Origin: Lentibacter algarum
Lineage (GTDB): Bacteria; Pseudomonadota; Alphaproteobacteria; Rhodobacterales; Rhodobacteraceae
Direction of reading: 5' to 3'
Assembly (NCBI RefSeq): GCF_040580765.1
Contig: NZ_CP158687.1
Location: forward strand, 2,604,001 to 2,668,000
Length of the DNA: 64,000 nt
The notes beneath the pieces are model-generated. The model did not search any database. It was not told the DNA's origin and worked only from the letters and a program-made list of their open reading frames with translations. Below are positions 10,235 through 18,975 of this stretch, piece by piece. Within the stretch, counting starts at the first letter, position 1, and every line of letters starts with the position of its first letter. Both the position numbers and the translations under genes were made by a program.

Positions 10235-11028
10235 CAGTGGCCCCGCAGCTTCGCCACAACCATCGAAACCGCAAAAGCAATCGCCGCGGCACAGACAATG
10301 CTCGGCCCTGCAGGCGTATCAAACCAAAGTGCGCCACGCAGCCCCGCCACAGCCGCCAGTGCACCAAAGCCAAGCGACAGAGCAATCATGCCTTCAGGCG
10401 TACGCACATGTGGCCGCGCACTCGCCGCAGGAATGATCAGAAGCGCTGTGATCAAAAGCGCCCCAACTGCCTTGATCCCGACAGCCACAACCAATGCCAG
10501 CGCAGCAATCAGTCCCGCCTCCTCAAGCTTTGTGTTGTAGCCGCTCGTCTCCGCCAGATCCGGCGAGAGCACCCAAGTCACAAGCGCCTGCCAGCGCCAG
10601 ACAAGCCACAGCGCGACAACAGCAGCCACACTCCAAATCAGTGCCAGATCGGCACGCGAGACTGTCAGTACATCGCCAAAAAGATAGGCCTCAACATTGA
10701 TCACCCGCGATTGCGAACTCATCGCCACAGCCACAAGCCCAAAGGCCAGCGCCGAATGTGCGATCACCCCGAGCGACGAATCCGCCGACTGGCTCCGCCG
10801 CGTCAGCGTGACAAACAAAACCGCAACCAAGAGAGCTGCAAACAAAACCCCGATAAATACTGAAACCGCAAAGCCAAGCGACAGGGCAACACCCAGAATC
10901 GCGGCATGCGCCATCGCATCGCCAAAATATGCCATCCGCCGCCAGACAACGAACGGACCAAGCGCCCCCGCCGCCAACGAAACACCAAGGCCCGCGAGCC
11001 CCGCGCGCACCAGAAAGTCATTGAGCAT
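10234..11028 (-). CDS. znuB: Zinc ABC transporter permease
   Basis: 264 residues with about seven to eight hydrophobic segments of the ABC-3 permease family. Typical features: VVWRRMAYFGDAMAHAAILG near residues 28-47 and ALLIIPAASAR near 206-216. Forms the membrane channel of the ZnuABC zinc importer. Overlaps znuC upstream and the DUF1045 gene downstream, each by an ATGA junction. Confidence 0.95.
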   Translation of the reverse strand: MLNDFLVRAGLAGLGVSLAAGALGPFVVWRRMAYFGDAMAHAAILGVALSLGFAVSVFIGVLFAALLVAVLFVTLTRRSQSADSSLGVIAHSALAFGLVAVAMSSQSRVINVEAYLFGDVLTVSRADLALIWSVAAVVALWLVWRWQALVTWVLSPDLAETSGYNTKLEEAGLIAALALVVAVGIKAVGALLITALLIIPAASARPHVRTPEGMIALSLGFGALAAVAGLRGALWFDTPAGPSIVCAAAIAFAVSMVVAKLRGH

Positions 11029-11783
11029 CAGTGAGCGTCCTCATGGTCGTGGGCGTGGTTATGCCCACAGTTTTCGTCGTGCACGTGATCATGCTCATGA
11101 CGGTAAAGCGCCAAAGCCCCCTGTGTGCCCGAGCCAAAGAGGCGGCGGTATTCAGGCGCATTGCGCACAATCTCGGGCGTCCCCTCACAGCAGATATGCC
11201 CATTGAGACAAATCACACGGTCTGACGCGCTCATCACCACATGCAGCTCATGACTGACCATCATCACAGCACAACCAAGTTCAGAGCGCAGATCTTCAAT
11301 CAGACGGTAAAACTCGGCTTGCCCGGGTTGGTCCAGCCCCTGCGTCGGCTCATCCAGCATCAAAACATCAGGCTCCACAATCAGCGCGCGCGCCAGCAAA
11401 ACCCGTTGCATCTGCCCGCCCGAAAGCCCCTCAAGACTGCGCCCCTTCAGGGCCTTCACACCAACACGCTCCAAAGCCCGCTCCGCCGCCGCCTCACTGA
11501 CACGCCGTGGCACATTGAGAAAGCGGCGCACCGTCATCGGCAGGCTCGCCTCAAGCTCAAGTTTTTGCGGCACATAGCCGATCGTCAAGCCCGCCGCATG
11601 GCTGATCTCGCCGCCGTCAGGCTTCAGAACCCCAGCCAACATGCGCAGCAAGGTCGATTTGCCCGAGCCGTTCGGTCCCACAATGGTCACGATCTCACTG
11701 GGATCAATCGCAATGTTTACGCCTTGCAAAACAACATCGCCGCCAAAGCTCTTGGTAAGCCCGCGCGCCTCAATCAAGCTCAT
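11028..11783 (-). CDS. znuC: Zinc ABC transporter ATP-binding protein
   Basis: 251 residues from the ATG at 11783, which overlaps the zur stop (ATGA) and has GGAGG seven bases upstream; a start 30 bases earlier has no such site. Walker A GPNGSGKST at 36-44, signature LSGGQ at 120-124, Walker B VLMLDEP at 140-146, switch His in MVSHE. The last 23 residues are a His/Asp-rich tail (about 229-251) that may bind zinc. Energises ZnuB. Confidence 0.96.
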   Translation of the reverse strand: MSLIEARGLTKSFGGDVVLQGVNIAIDPSEIVTIVGPNGSGKSTLLRMLAGVLKPDGGEISHAAGLTIGYVPQKLELEASLPMTVRRFLNVPRRVSEAAAERALERVGVKALKGRSLEGLSGGQMQRVLLARALIVEPDVLMLDEPTQGLDQPGQAEFYRLIEDLRSELGCAVMMVSHELHVVMSASDRVICLNGHICCEGTPEIVRNAPEYRRLFGSGTQGALALYRHEHDHVHDENCGHNHAHDHEDAH

Positions 11784-12289
11784 GCGCCTGCCTCCGGAAT
11801 ACATTTTGGGCAAAGCCCTTCCGCCTCGATCACCATAGACTCAATCTGAAACCCAGCCTCGCCTGCGCTTTGGCCAAACGGCCCTTGGCTCTCTGTTTCG
11901 GCAACGCGCCCACAGTCACGGCAGATCATAAACGCTGCATCATGCGCTCGTCCGGGGTGGGCACAAGCCACATAGGCGTTGAGCTTTTCAATACGGTGCA
12001 CAAGCCCTTGCTCAACCCAAAAGCCAAGCGCCCGGTAAGCAACAGGCGGCTTTGAGCCAAGCCCTTCTGCCGCCAGCCTCGCAAGAACATCATAAGCGCC
12101 CATCGCCTCATGCGCCTCAAGCAAGATCTCCAAGACCCGCTTGCGCACAGGCGTCAGTTGCAGCTTGCGCGCAGCACAAAGAGCCTCTGCCGCCGTCATC
12201 GAGGCCGCTTTACAACGGGTATGATCATGCGTGCCAAAGCCCGTCAGAGGGGCGCTCGGCGCTTTTTTGGAATTCATATCTTGACTCAT
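11780..12289 (-). CDS. zur: Zinc uptake regulator of the Fur family
   Basis: 169 residues. Winged-helix segment (LTPVRKRVLEILLE, PPVAYRALGFWVEQGLVHRIE) and two CxxC pairs, C123/C126 and C160/C163, which hold the structural zinc in Fur-family proteins. It represses zinc import when zinc is plentiful. A 14-bp perfect palindrome lies five bases upstream of its start and is shared with znuA, so it likely controls both directions including itself. Confidence 0.93.
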   Translation of the reverse strand: MSQDMNSKKAPSAPLTGFGTHDHTRCKAASMTAAEALCAARKLQLTPVRKRVLEILLEAHEAMGAYDVLARLAAEGLGSKPPVAYRALGFWVEQGLVHRIEKLNAYVACAHPGRAHDAAFMICRDCGRVAETESQGPFGQSAGEAGFQIESMVIEAEGLCPKCIPEAGA

Positions 12290-12294
12290 ACTGT

Positions 12295-12308
12295 TATGTT
12301 ATAACATA
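12295..12308. promoter_or_regulatory. Zur box between zur and znuA
   Basis: TATGTTATAACATA is a perfect palindrome in the 54-bp divergent gap. Its core fits the alphaproteobacterial Zur box (GTTATA-type arms). One site can block both the zur-znuCB and znuA promoters. Confidence 0.88.
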
Positions 12309-12343
12309 TCGCCACTAACGTCTACTCAAGTTTTGGAGTCCCT

Positions 12344-13360
12344 ATGCTAAAATATCTGATCACCACAACCGCCCTTTTCGCAACGCCCCTCACCGCAGAT
12401 GCCTTGCGCGTTGTCGCTGACATTCCACCTTTGCATAGCCTCACCGCCCAAGTCATGGGCGATCTCGGCACACCTGAACTCCTCACACCGGCAGGAACAT
12501 CCCCCCATAATCACGCCCTGCGCCCCTCCGAGGCGGCTCGGCTGCAAAATGCTGATCTTCTGGTCTGGGTCGGCCCCCTCATGTCGCCATGGCTCGGCAA
12601 CGCCAAGGCAGAAATGGCCCCCGATGCAGCCAGCATCGCGTTGATGGAAACCCAAGGCACACTGCTCCTCGACAAACGCGGCGCACATGATCACGACCAC
12701 GATCACGACCATAGCGAAGAAGAGCACACAGAAACCAAAGACAGCCACGATCATGATCATGACGATCACACAGAACATGCAGATCACGATGACCACGCAG
12801 ATCATGAAAATCACGGCGATGATCACGCAGAAATGGAAACAGACAAAGTCCGAAAAGACGCCCACGTCTGGCTCAGCCCCGACAACGCCATGGCTTGGCT
12901 GCCGATCCTTGCAGAAGAGCTCGCAAAACTCGATCCAGCTAATGCAGAAACCTACCGCGCCAATGCAGCAACAGCCGTCGACGCGCTCAAGCAGCAAGTC
13001 GCCAAGACCGAGGCCCGCCTTGCACCTCTTTCAGGTGGTGAATTCCTCACAGCCCATGACGCCTATCAGTATTTTCAGGCCCGCTTTGGCCTCACGTCTC
13101 ACGCCGCTGTCTCAGACGCCGATGATCAGGATGCAGGTCCAGCCCATTTGCGTGCGCTGCTCACACAAGCGCCAGATCTTGGTTGCTTTGTGATTGAACC
13201 CAGCACCCCGAAAGCAAGTGTCACATTGGTGACCGAAACATTGAATATCCCTGCCGTCACCATCGACGGCCTTGGCGCCGCTCTGCCCCTTGGCGCGGAC
13301 CATTACAGCGCGTTGATGGAGCACCTCACTTCTGGGTTCGAAAGCTGCCTCTCGCGCTGA
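12344..13360 (+). CDS. znuA: Periplasmic zinc-binding protein ZnuA
   Basis: 338 residues: signal peptide about 1-20, cluster A-I solute-binding fold, and a His/Asp/Glu-rich loop at about 114-165 typical of ZnuA. Likely zinc ligands are in SPHNHALR (His55/57), DAHVWLSP (His174) and LTAHDAYQYF. Delivers zinc to ZnuBC. Transcribed away from the rest of the operon from the Zur-box region. Confidence 0.96.
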   Translation: MLKYLITTTALFATPLTADALRVVADIPPLHSLTAQVMGDLGTPELLTPAGTSPHNHALRPSEAARLQNADLLVWVGPLMSPWLGNAKAEMAPDAASIALMETQGTLLLDKRGAHDHDHDHDHSEEEHTETKDSHDHDHDDHTEHADHDDHADHENHGDDHAEMETDKVRKDAHVWLSPDNAMAWLPILAEELAKLDPANAETYRANAATAVDALKQQVAKTEARLAPLSGGEFLTAHDAYQYFQARFGLTSHAAVSDADDQDAGPAHLRALLTQAPDLGCFVIEPSTPKASVTLVTETLNIPAVTIDGLGAALPLGADHYSALMEHLTSGFESCLSR

Positions 13361-13365
13361 TCAGC

Positions 13366-13452
13366 CTTCCTCTTTCCAGAAATATACCCAAAGAGTGCGA
13401 GGGGGCAGAGCCCTCTCGCCTCAGTCGGATTTTCGCAAAGCGAAAATTCGAC
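13366..13452. repeat. Composite intergenic repeat and bidirectional terminator
   Basis: Between convergent znuA and the ureohydrolase gene. Module 1: CTTCCTCTTTCC then AATATACCC (13366-13390). A GC hairpin follows: GCGAGGGGG (13397-13405) with CCCTCTCGC (13411-13419). Module 2: a 29-bp hairpin at 13424-13452, GTCGGATTTTCGC, loop AAA, GCGAAAATTCGAC, with one G-T pair. Related copies are at 19310, 23687, 35216 and 53621. Confidence 0.75.
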
Positions 13453-13455
13453 CCC

Positions 13456-14415
13456 TCAGCCACGGCCCGCCGCGATCTGACAAAGCATTTCAAACATAAT
13501 CGACACACCAAGAAACGCCGTACCACCGCTTGCATCAAACGGCGGCGAAACTTCAACAAGATCCGCCCCGACAATGTTCACGCCGCTCAGACCACGCACC
13601 ACCTGTAGCGCTTGATAGGAGTTCGGGCCGCCCACTTCGGGCGTGCCTGTTCCAGGCGCAAAGGTCGGGTCAACAAAGTCGATATCATAGCTCAAATAGG
13701 TCGCACCCGTTCCCGCAATCTCGCGCGCCTCGGCCATAACGTCCTCAGGCCCACGCGCATGAAACTCCTCGATCGGGACAATCCGAATGCCCTCGGCCTT
13801 GGCAAAATCACGGTCCTCAGAGTCATATTGCGTCCCACGTATCCCAATCTGGATCACGCGCTTGGGGTCAAGCAACCCCTCCTCACAGGCCCGCCGAAAT
13901 GGCGTACCATGGGTATACATCGTCCCATCAAAATAAGAGTGAAACAGATCCGTGTGGCTGTCAAAATGGATCATCCCAACAGGCGCTTTTTCCGCCACCG
14001 CCCGCAAGATCGGCAAGGATGAAAGATGATCTCCGCCCGCGGTCAACGGCAAGATACCAGCCGCAATCACATCCTTATAAAACGCGGTGATCCGCTGCAT
14101 CGAGTCCTGAATATCCGCAGGGTTTGGCCCGACATCACCAAGATCGGCACAGTTCATCGCCTCAAACGGGCGCACTCCGCTCACGCCATGCTCCGCACGG
14201 ATCATTGTCGAAGCATCGCGCAACTGGCGCGGCCCGTGGCGCGGGCCGGGGCGGTTCGTTGTTCCGCTGTCCCAAGGCACCCCGATGATGCCCACATCAA
14301 CATCCGCCCAGCGCGCGTCACCGCGCGGCAGATGCGGCAGCCGCATAAATGTCGGAATGCCCGCAAAGCGTGGCAGGTCCATCCCCGACACCGGCTGAAA
14401 AAAATGATCGCTCAT
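13456..14415 (-). CDS. Ureohydrolase (agmatinase/guanidino-acid hydrolase type)
   Basis: 319 residues of the arginase/agmatinase family, two-Mn enzymes that split guanidino compounds into urea and an amine. Metal motifs: GGDH at 127-130, DSHTD at 152-156 and SYDIDFVDP at 242-250. The middle motif has Ser where most members have Ala, and the substrate (agmatine, guanidinobutyrate or another guanidine) cannot be told from sequence. Starts on the stop codon of the NlpC/P60 gene (ATGA). Confidence 0.85.
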   Translation of the reverse strand: MSDHFFQPVSGMDLPRFAGIPTFMRLPHLPRGDARWADVDVGIIGVPWDSGTTNRPGPRHGPRQLRDASTMIRAEHGVSGVRPFEAMNCADLGDVGPNPADIQDSMQRITAFYKDVIAAGILPLTAGGDHLSSLPILRAVAEKAPVGMIHFDSHTDLFHSYFDGTMYTHGTPFRRACEEGLLDPKRVIQIGIRGTQYDSEDRDFAKAEGIRIVPIEEFHARGPEDVMAEAREIAGTGATYLSYDIDFVDPTFAPGTGTPEVGGPNSYQALQVVRGLSGVNIVGADLVEVSPPFDASGGTAFLGVSIMFEMLCQIAAGRG

Positions 14416-15245
14416 GTTCGCTCCTTAAGTCTCTTGCGCGCGGTCACTGCACCGTCGCCCTGTTCTTCTATCCGCTCGATTGCGGCCAAGATCGGCTCGT
14501 AAGCCACGGCCATATGATACGCATTCGCGTGCAAAAGCGTCTCGCTGTCCACAACCCAAGCGACATGTCCTTTCCAAAACAGCAAATCTCCCCGCCGAAG
14601 CGGCGCATCCTCGGCAAGCGTCTCCCCAAGCGCGGCCTCCTGCATGTCGCTGTCCCCGCCACAAGCAATCCCGCAGGCAGAGCACCCCGCCTGCACCAGA
14701 CCCGAACAATCTATCCCGAAGGCCGAGTTCCCACCCCAGAGGTAAGGCGTCCCGAGCAACCGCTCCGCCACAGTCACAGGGTCGTTCTCTGGCTCCATGC
14801 CGCTCAAGTGCACCAGCGGCACAAACCCTTCAGGCACCTTCGCAAAACTTTCCTGCTCGCGCAAAACACGCAGACGGCTGCCCATGCTCAAGCTGGCGCG
14901 ATCCGCACTCTTCATATCGGCTTGCGTATAAATATGCGTCGCCCGCGCGCTCACCACATGTGTCGCGTCACGCACAGCGCCAAGGCTCGCTTCACGCACA
15001 TATCCGACATAGCCATCAAGCGCGCTCACGACATAAGCCCAGCCATCAAGCTCCTCCAAGACAGTCACAGCCTGCCCTGCCAGAAGCTGACGGTCCCGCT
15101 TGCCATCTGGCGCACGCAACAGATCCACCACAGGCAACATCACTTGCTTGCGCTGCCCTTCTACAAACTTCTCCGCCTCGACTTGCCCCTGCAAGTGCGC
15201 AGCAGCGACGCGACCGTTGTTTGGCGTGGTGCGGCGGTCGCTCAT
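14412..15245 (-). CDS. NlpC/P60 family cysteine peptidase with SH3-like domains
   Basis: 277 residues. The N-terminal half looks like tandem bacterial SH3-type folds. The C-terminal NlpC/P60 domain has catalytic Cys180 (GIDCSGLV), His227 (GHVAWVV) and a third polar residue near His239 (LLHANAYHM). This architecture resembles gamma-D-glutamyl-L-diamino-acid endopeptidases that trim murein peptides (YkfC type). No signal peptide, so it likely recycles imported muropeptides together with the leucyl aminopeptidase, to which it is coupled by an ATGA overlap. Confidence 0.88.
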   Translation of the reverse strand: MSDRRTTPNNGRVAAAHLQGQVEAEKFVEGQRKQVMLPVVDLLRAPDGKRDRQLLAGQAVTVLEELDGWAYVVSALDGYVGYVREASLGAVRDATHVVSARATHIYTQADMKSADRASLSMGSRLRVLREQESFAKVPEGFVPLVHLSGMEPENDPVTVAERLLGTPYLWGGNSAFGIDCSGLVQAGCSACGIACGGDSDMQEAALGETLAEDAPLRRGDLLFWKGHVAWVVDSETLLHANAYHMAVAYEPILAAIERIEEQGDGAVTARKRLKERT

Positions 15246-16624
15246 AGCTTCAGCATCACAGGCAGCGCCTCAAGCAACGCGCGCGCCGCCATGCCCACGC
15301 CCCCCTTGGGCCGTGCTGGCTTGGCTGCAGGGTTCCAGCCATACACATCAAAATGCGCATAGTTTGTCTCTCCCGCAAAGCGCCGCAAAAAGAGCGCCGC
15401 CGTAATACAGCCCGCAAACCCACCGCTTGGCGCATTGTCCAGATCCGCAATCCCGGGTTCAATCATCGCCTCATAAGGCTCCCAGAACGGTAGCTGCCAA
15501 ACAGGGTCTTGTGCATGAATGGCCCCCGCCTCCAAAGCGTTTACAAATCCAGCATCATCCGAAAAATACGGCGCCAGATCAGGCCCGACAGCCACTCGTG
15601 CCGCGCCTGTCAACGTCGCCATAGAGATCATCAAATCAGGCGTATCCTCTGCACCGAAGCTAAGCGCATCCGCCAGCACAAGACGCCCTTCGGCATCCGT
15701 GTTGTTGATCTCAACGGTCAGCCCCTGACGGCTCGTCAGAATGTCACCAGGTCGAAAAGCATTGCTGCTGACAGCGTTTTCCACCGCAGGGATCAACACC
15801 CGCAACTGAACCTTCAGCCCCAGCGCCATAATCATCTCAGCCAGCCCCATGACAGTGGCCGCGCCGCCCATGTCCTTTTTCATCAAGGCCATGGAGGCCC
15901 CAGGCTTGAGATTCAGCCCGCCAGTATCAAAGCATACCCCCTTGCCCACAAGCGTCAGCTTTGGGCCTATCTCTCCCCAACGCATATCAATCAGCCGTGG
16001 CGCTTGGTCGCTCGCGCGGCCCACCGTATGAATCAATGGAAAGTTTTCGTCGAGCAATGCTTCGCCGCGGATGACGTGAAACTGCGCCCCATGCGCTTGC
16101 GCCAAAGCACTCGCCGCCGCTTCAAGCGCAACAGGCCCCATGTCATTGGCTGGTGTATTGATCAAATCGCGGGTCAGCGCTTCGCCCTTGGCAATCGCCT
16201 CGATGCGCGCGGCGTCTACACCCTCAGGCGCCACAAGCTGCGCTGCAGGGGCTTTCGCCTCAGCATATCGGTCAAAAATATATTGCCCCAAAAGCCAACC
16301 AAGCGCCTCTGTTTCAAGCTGCGCGCCTGCAAGATCGCTCACCAACTTATATGTCCCCCGAGGCAGCTTGGCCGCAGCTCCCGCCAAACCAAAGCGCGCC
16401 CGCTTGCGGGCCGCGGCTGTCCCGTAACCCGCGATCGCGCAGAGCATACTTCCGTCCGTGGCTGGGACGGTTAGCGCCTCGCCAAGTGTAGCAGCAAAGC
16501 CTGACTGCATCACCCAAGCTTTGGCCGGCGCACTCTGGCGCGCGAGCCAGCCGTCAAATGCCTCGACCTCCAACAAATAAAGCGGAATCGCGTCGGCATC
16601 GGCAGGGGCAAATTTCAAATCCAC
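15242..16624 (-). CDS. M17 leucyl aminopeptidase family protein
   Basis: 460 residues. Catalytic domain from about 145: VGKGVCFDTGGLNLKP (Lys228, Asp233), KKDMGG (Asp251) and NTDAEGRL at 308-315, the two-metal and bicarbonate-site motifs of M17. Removes N-terminal residues from peptides in the cytoplasm. First gene of a coupled pepA-nlpC-ureohydrolase operon. The family also includes PepB-like enzymes, so the exact type is open. Confidence 0.92.
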   Translation of the reverse strand: MDLKFAPADADAIPLYLLEVEAFDGWLARQSAPAKAWVMQSGFAATLGEALTVPATDGSMLCAIAGYGTAAARKRARFGLAGAAAKLPRGTYKLVSDLAGAQLETEALGWLLGQYIFDRYAEAKAPAAQLVAPEGVDAARIEAIAKGEALTRDLINTPANDMGPVALEAAASALAQAHGAQFHVIRGEALLDENFPLIHTVGRASDQAPRLIDMRWGEIGPKLTLVGKGVCFDTGGLNLKPGASMALMKKDMGGAATVMGLAEMIMALGLKVQLRVLIPAVENAVSSNAFRPGDILTSRQGLTVEINNTDAEGRLVLADALSFGAEDTPDLMISMATLTGAARVAVGPDLAPYFSDDAGFVNALEAGAIHAQDPVWQLPFWEPYEAMIEPGIADLDNAPSGGFAGCITAALFLRRFAGETNYAHFDVYGWNPAAKPARPKGGVGMAARALLEALPVMLKL

Positions 16625-16701
16625 GGGTGAGTATCCTTTGGCTGGTTTCTGACGCCAGCCTAGAGCAACTCACAAAGAAGAGGGAACCACATTCTTACGT
16701 C

Positions 16702-17082
16702 TCAGATCGAAAGATCCTGTAGCTGCCAGATTTGGGTGAGTGAGCTCTCTCCCATTCGCATCAGCCGTTGCAGCACAGCCGCCAGCGCCGTGCCATCATT
16801 GGCATCAACACAAGCCAAAACATCCCCCGCAACGCGGGCCAGCGTGCCCATTCCGATCTGCCCAGCAATCGCGCCCATAGAGCGCACAGTCTTACGCATC
16901 TCGGCAATCTGCCCACTCCGATAGAGCCTGTCTGTCTGCGCGAGCTTCACAGCCAGCTCTTCCATCGCGCGACAGACCACATCTTCAGCCGCAGAATCAC
17001 CAAGTTCCTCATAGAGCTGCTCTAGCTTCTCCGCATCAAGCTGAGCAGGCTCGCTCATCGCAAGCATCGTTACCTGTTTCAT
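16702..17082 (-). CDS. Hpt-like helical protein without the histidine, unknown function
   Basis: 126 residues from the ATG at 17082, which has AAGGGTGAG upstream; a longer frame lacks such a site. Predicted all-helical. Its centre (RKTVRSMGAIAGQIGMGTLARVAGDV) aligns by eye with the phosphoacceptor helix of Hpt domains (xHxLKGSAxxxG), but the His position is occupied by Arg/Ser. It may be a degenerate phosphotransfer or docking protein. No recognised neighbour kinase. Confidence 0.6.
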   Translation of the reverse strand: MKQVTMLAMSEPAQLDAEKLEQLYEELGDSAAEDVVCRAMEELAVKLAQTDRLYRSGQIAEMRKTVRSMGAIAGQIGMGTLARVAGDVLACVDANDGTALAAVLQRLMRMGESSLTQIWQLQDLSI

Positions 17083-17238
17083 TGTCTCACCCTTTGGTTC
17101 TTGCCCCACGGCAAGCGTCAATATGACAGGCAATCCCTCGCAATTGGTTTATCGCCAAGCGCCTTTTCTCTCGAATTCTTTGACAATGCAGACTATTCAG
17201 GACTCCAAGACAGCCCAAACGCAACGGACAAGACGATC

Positions 17239-17886
17239 ATGCACACAACAAAACCACTGCCCCAGTATCTCGTTCAGCGTTTCCAAGGCTGGAAAGCCAC
17301 CACCTATACAGAGAATGAAAGCTGGTATCGCCGCCTCGCCGATGACGGCCAGCACCCGCGCGCCATGTTGATCACATGTTGCGACAGCCGTGTGCACGCA
17401 ACCTCGATCTTTGGCGCGGAGCAGGGTGAATTCTTCTTGCACCGTAACATTGCAAATCTCGTGCCACCCTATAAGCCCGATGGCGCCCAGCACGGCACCT
17501 CCGCCGCGATCGAATACGCCGTAACCGTGCTCAAAGTCGCTCATATCATCATTATGGGTCACTCAAACTGCGGTGGCGTCGCAGGCTGCCTTGATATGTG
17601 CGCAGGCCGTGCACCCGAGCTTGATCAAAAAGAGAGCTTCGTTGGCCGCTGGATGGATATCCTGCGCCCGGGCTACGAGCGCATCAAGGATCTTCCCGAA
17701 CAAGACCAGGCCATTGCCCTCGAAAAAGAAGCGGTGCTCGTCTCTCTGCAAAATCTCAAGACCTTCCCATTCGTCGCCGACGACGTTGAAAGCGGTAAGA
17801 TTTCAATTCACGGCCTCTGGCACAATATCGGCGAAGGCTCGATTGAAGAGTTTCTGTTCAAGGAAGGCAAATTCTGCAAAATCTGA
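17239..17886 (+). CDS. Beta-class carbonic anhydrase
   Basis: 215 residues from the ATG at 17239; the frame extends upstream but family proteins begin near here. Zinc ligands Cys48 (CCDSR), His108 and Cys111 (GHSNCGG), and the Asp49/Arg51 dyad mark a beta carbonic anhydrase. Interconverts CO2 and bicarbonate. It lies 111 bases before the SbtA-type bicarbonate transporter in the same direction, which suggests a shared job in inorganic carbon supply. Confidence 0.95.
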   Translation: MHTTKPLPQYLVQRFQGWKATTYTENESWYRRLADDGQHPRAMLITCCDSRVHATSIFGAEQGEFFLHRNIANLVPPYKPDGAQHGTSAAIEYAVTVLKVAHIIIMGHSNCGGVAGCLDMCAGRAPELDQKESFVGRWMDILRPGYERIKDLPEQDQAIALEKEAVLVSLQNLKTFPFVADDVESGKISIHGLWHNIGEGSIEEFLFKEGKFCKI

Positions 17887-17997
17887 TTTCAAAATCAGAG
17901 CCTCAAGCAGTCACCTGACAAAAAAACTCAAGAAAACTCTTCCCTGAGCCGTTTTTTCGCTTATCTAGGTAAAAATTTGTGAAAAACGAGGGACACC

Positions 17998-18972
17998 ATG
18001 GCCGAAATCCTAAGCTTGGCAGCCAACAATCTGCTGTCGCCCATTGTTCTGTGCTTTGTCCTTGGCGTCGCCGCCTCGCTCGCAAAGTCTGATCTCTCGG
18101 TCCCTGAGGCCGCCGCCAAGGCGCTCTCGATTTACCTTCTCTTCGCCATCGGCTTTAAAGGCGGTGTCAGCGTCGCAGCCCACGGCGTCGATATGACCCT
18201 CGGCCTCAGTCTCGTCGCAGGCGTCATTCTCTCAGCGCTCCTGCCACTCCTTGCTTTCGCGCTCCTGCGCGCACTCTCAGGGCTCGACAGGCTCAATGCC
18301 GCAGCCGTGGCCGGCCACTATGGCTCGATCTCAATCGTGACATTCGTCGCAGCCACCTCGGTGCTCGAAAGCAGCGGGATCGCCTCCGAAGGCTATATGG
18401 TCGCCGTCGCCGCCGCGATGGAGGCCCCCGCTATTCTCTCCGCCCTCTGGCTCATCTCGCGCGGCGAAAGTGGCCGCATGGACGCAAGCCTTTGGCGCGA
18501 AATCATGCTCAACGGCTCCATCGTGCTCTTGGTTGGCGCATTCTTCATCGGCATGATCACAGGTCAGGAAGGCTTGGACGAAATCTCAAGCTTCGTTGTC
18601 TCGCCCTTCAAAGGCGTGCTCTGCCTCTTCCTGCTTGATATGGGCCTCGTCGCGGGCCGCGGCCTTGCCAAAGGCGGCAAGCTTCTCGGCTGGGGCAGTA
18701 TCGCCTTCGGCGTCATCATGCCTCCCATCGGCGCAGCCCTTGGCCTAATTGCAGCGCTGATGCTTGGCCTCTCGCTTGGCGGAACAGTGCTGCTCATGAC
18801 CCTCTCGGCCTCGGCAAGCTACATCGCCGTGCCCGCCGCGATGCGCGTGGCCCTGCCAGAAGCAAACCCGTCGATCTACCTCACGCTCTCTCTCGGCGTC
18901 ACCTTCCCATTCAACCTCGTGCTCGGCATCCCGCTCTATCTCGCGGTCGCCAGCTTTGTCTTCGGAGCCTGA
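17998..18972 (+). CDS. sbtA: SbtA-type sodium-dependent bicarbonate transporter
   Basis: 324 residues with about ten hydrophobic segments in two similar halves, the DUF897/SbtA family. GAGGGA ribosome site before the ATG. Three bases separate it from an SbtB-like PII protein, the partner that gates SbtA in cyanobacteria. In a heterotroph it would supply bicarbonate for carboxylases. Transport itself is inferred from the family. Confidence 0.85.
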   Translation: MAEILSLAANNLLSPIVLCFVLGVAASLAKSDLSVPEAAAKALSIYLLFAIGFKGGVSVAAHGVDMTLGLSLVAGVILSALLPLLAFALLRALSGLDRLNAAAVAGHYGSISIVTFVAATSVLESSGIASEGYMVAVAAAMEAPAILSALWLISRGESGRMDASLWREIMLNGSIVLLVGAFFIGMITGQEGLDEISSFVVSPFKGVLCLFLLDMGLVAGRGLAKGGKLLGWGSIAFGVIMPPIGAALGLIAALMLGLSLGGTVLLMTLSASASYIAVPAAMRVALPEANPSIYLTLSLGVTFPFNLVLGIPLYLAVASFVFGA

Positions 18973-18975
18973 TCC

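Noticed and set aside
12693..12845. Repeat array in the GATCAC/GATCAT-rich stretch
   Set aside because: These repeats are codons of the His/Asp loop of ZnuA, not a separate DNA repeat element.
17882..17899. Inverted repeat TCTGATTT/AAATCAGA at the carbonic anhydrase stop
   Set aside because: Loop of two bases, overlaps the stop codon and has no T run, so not a convincing terminator or operator.
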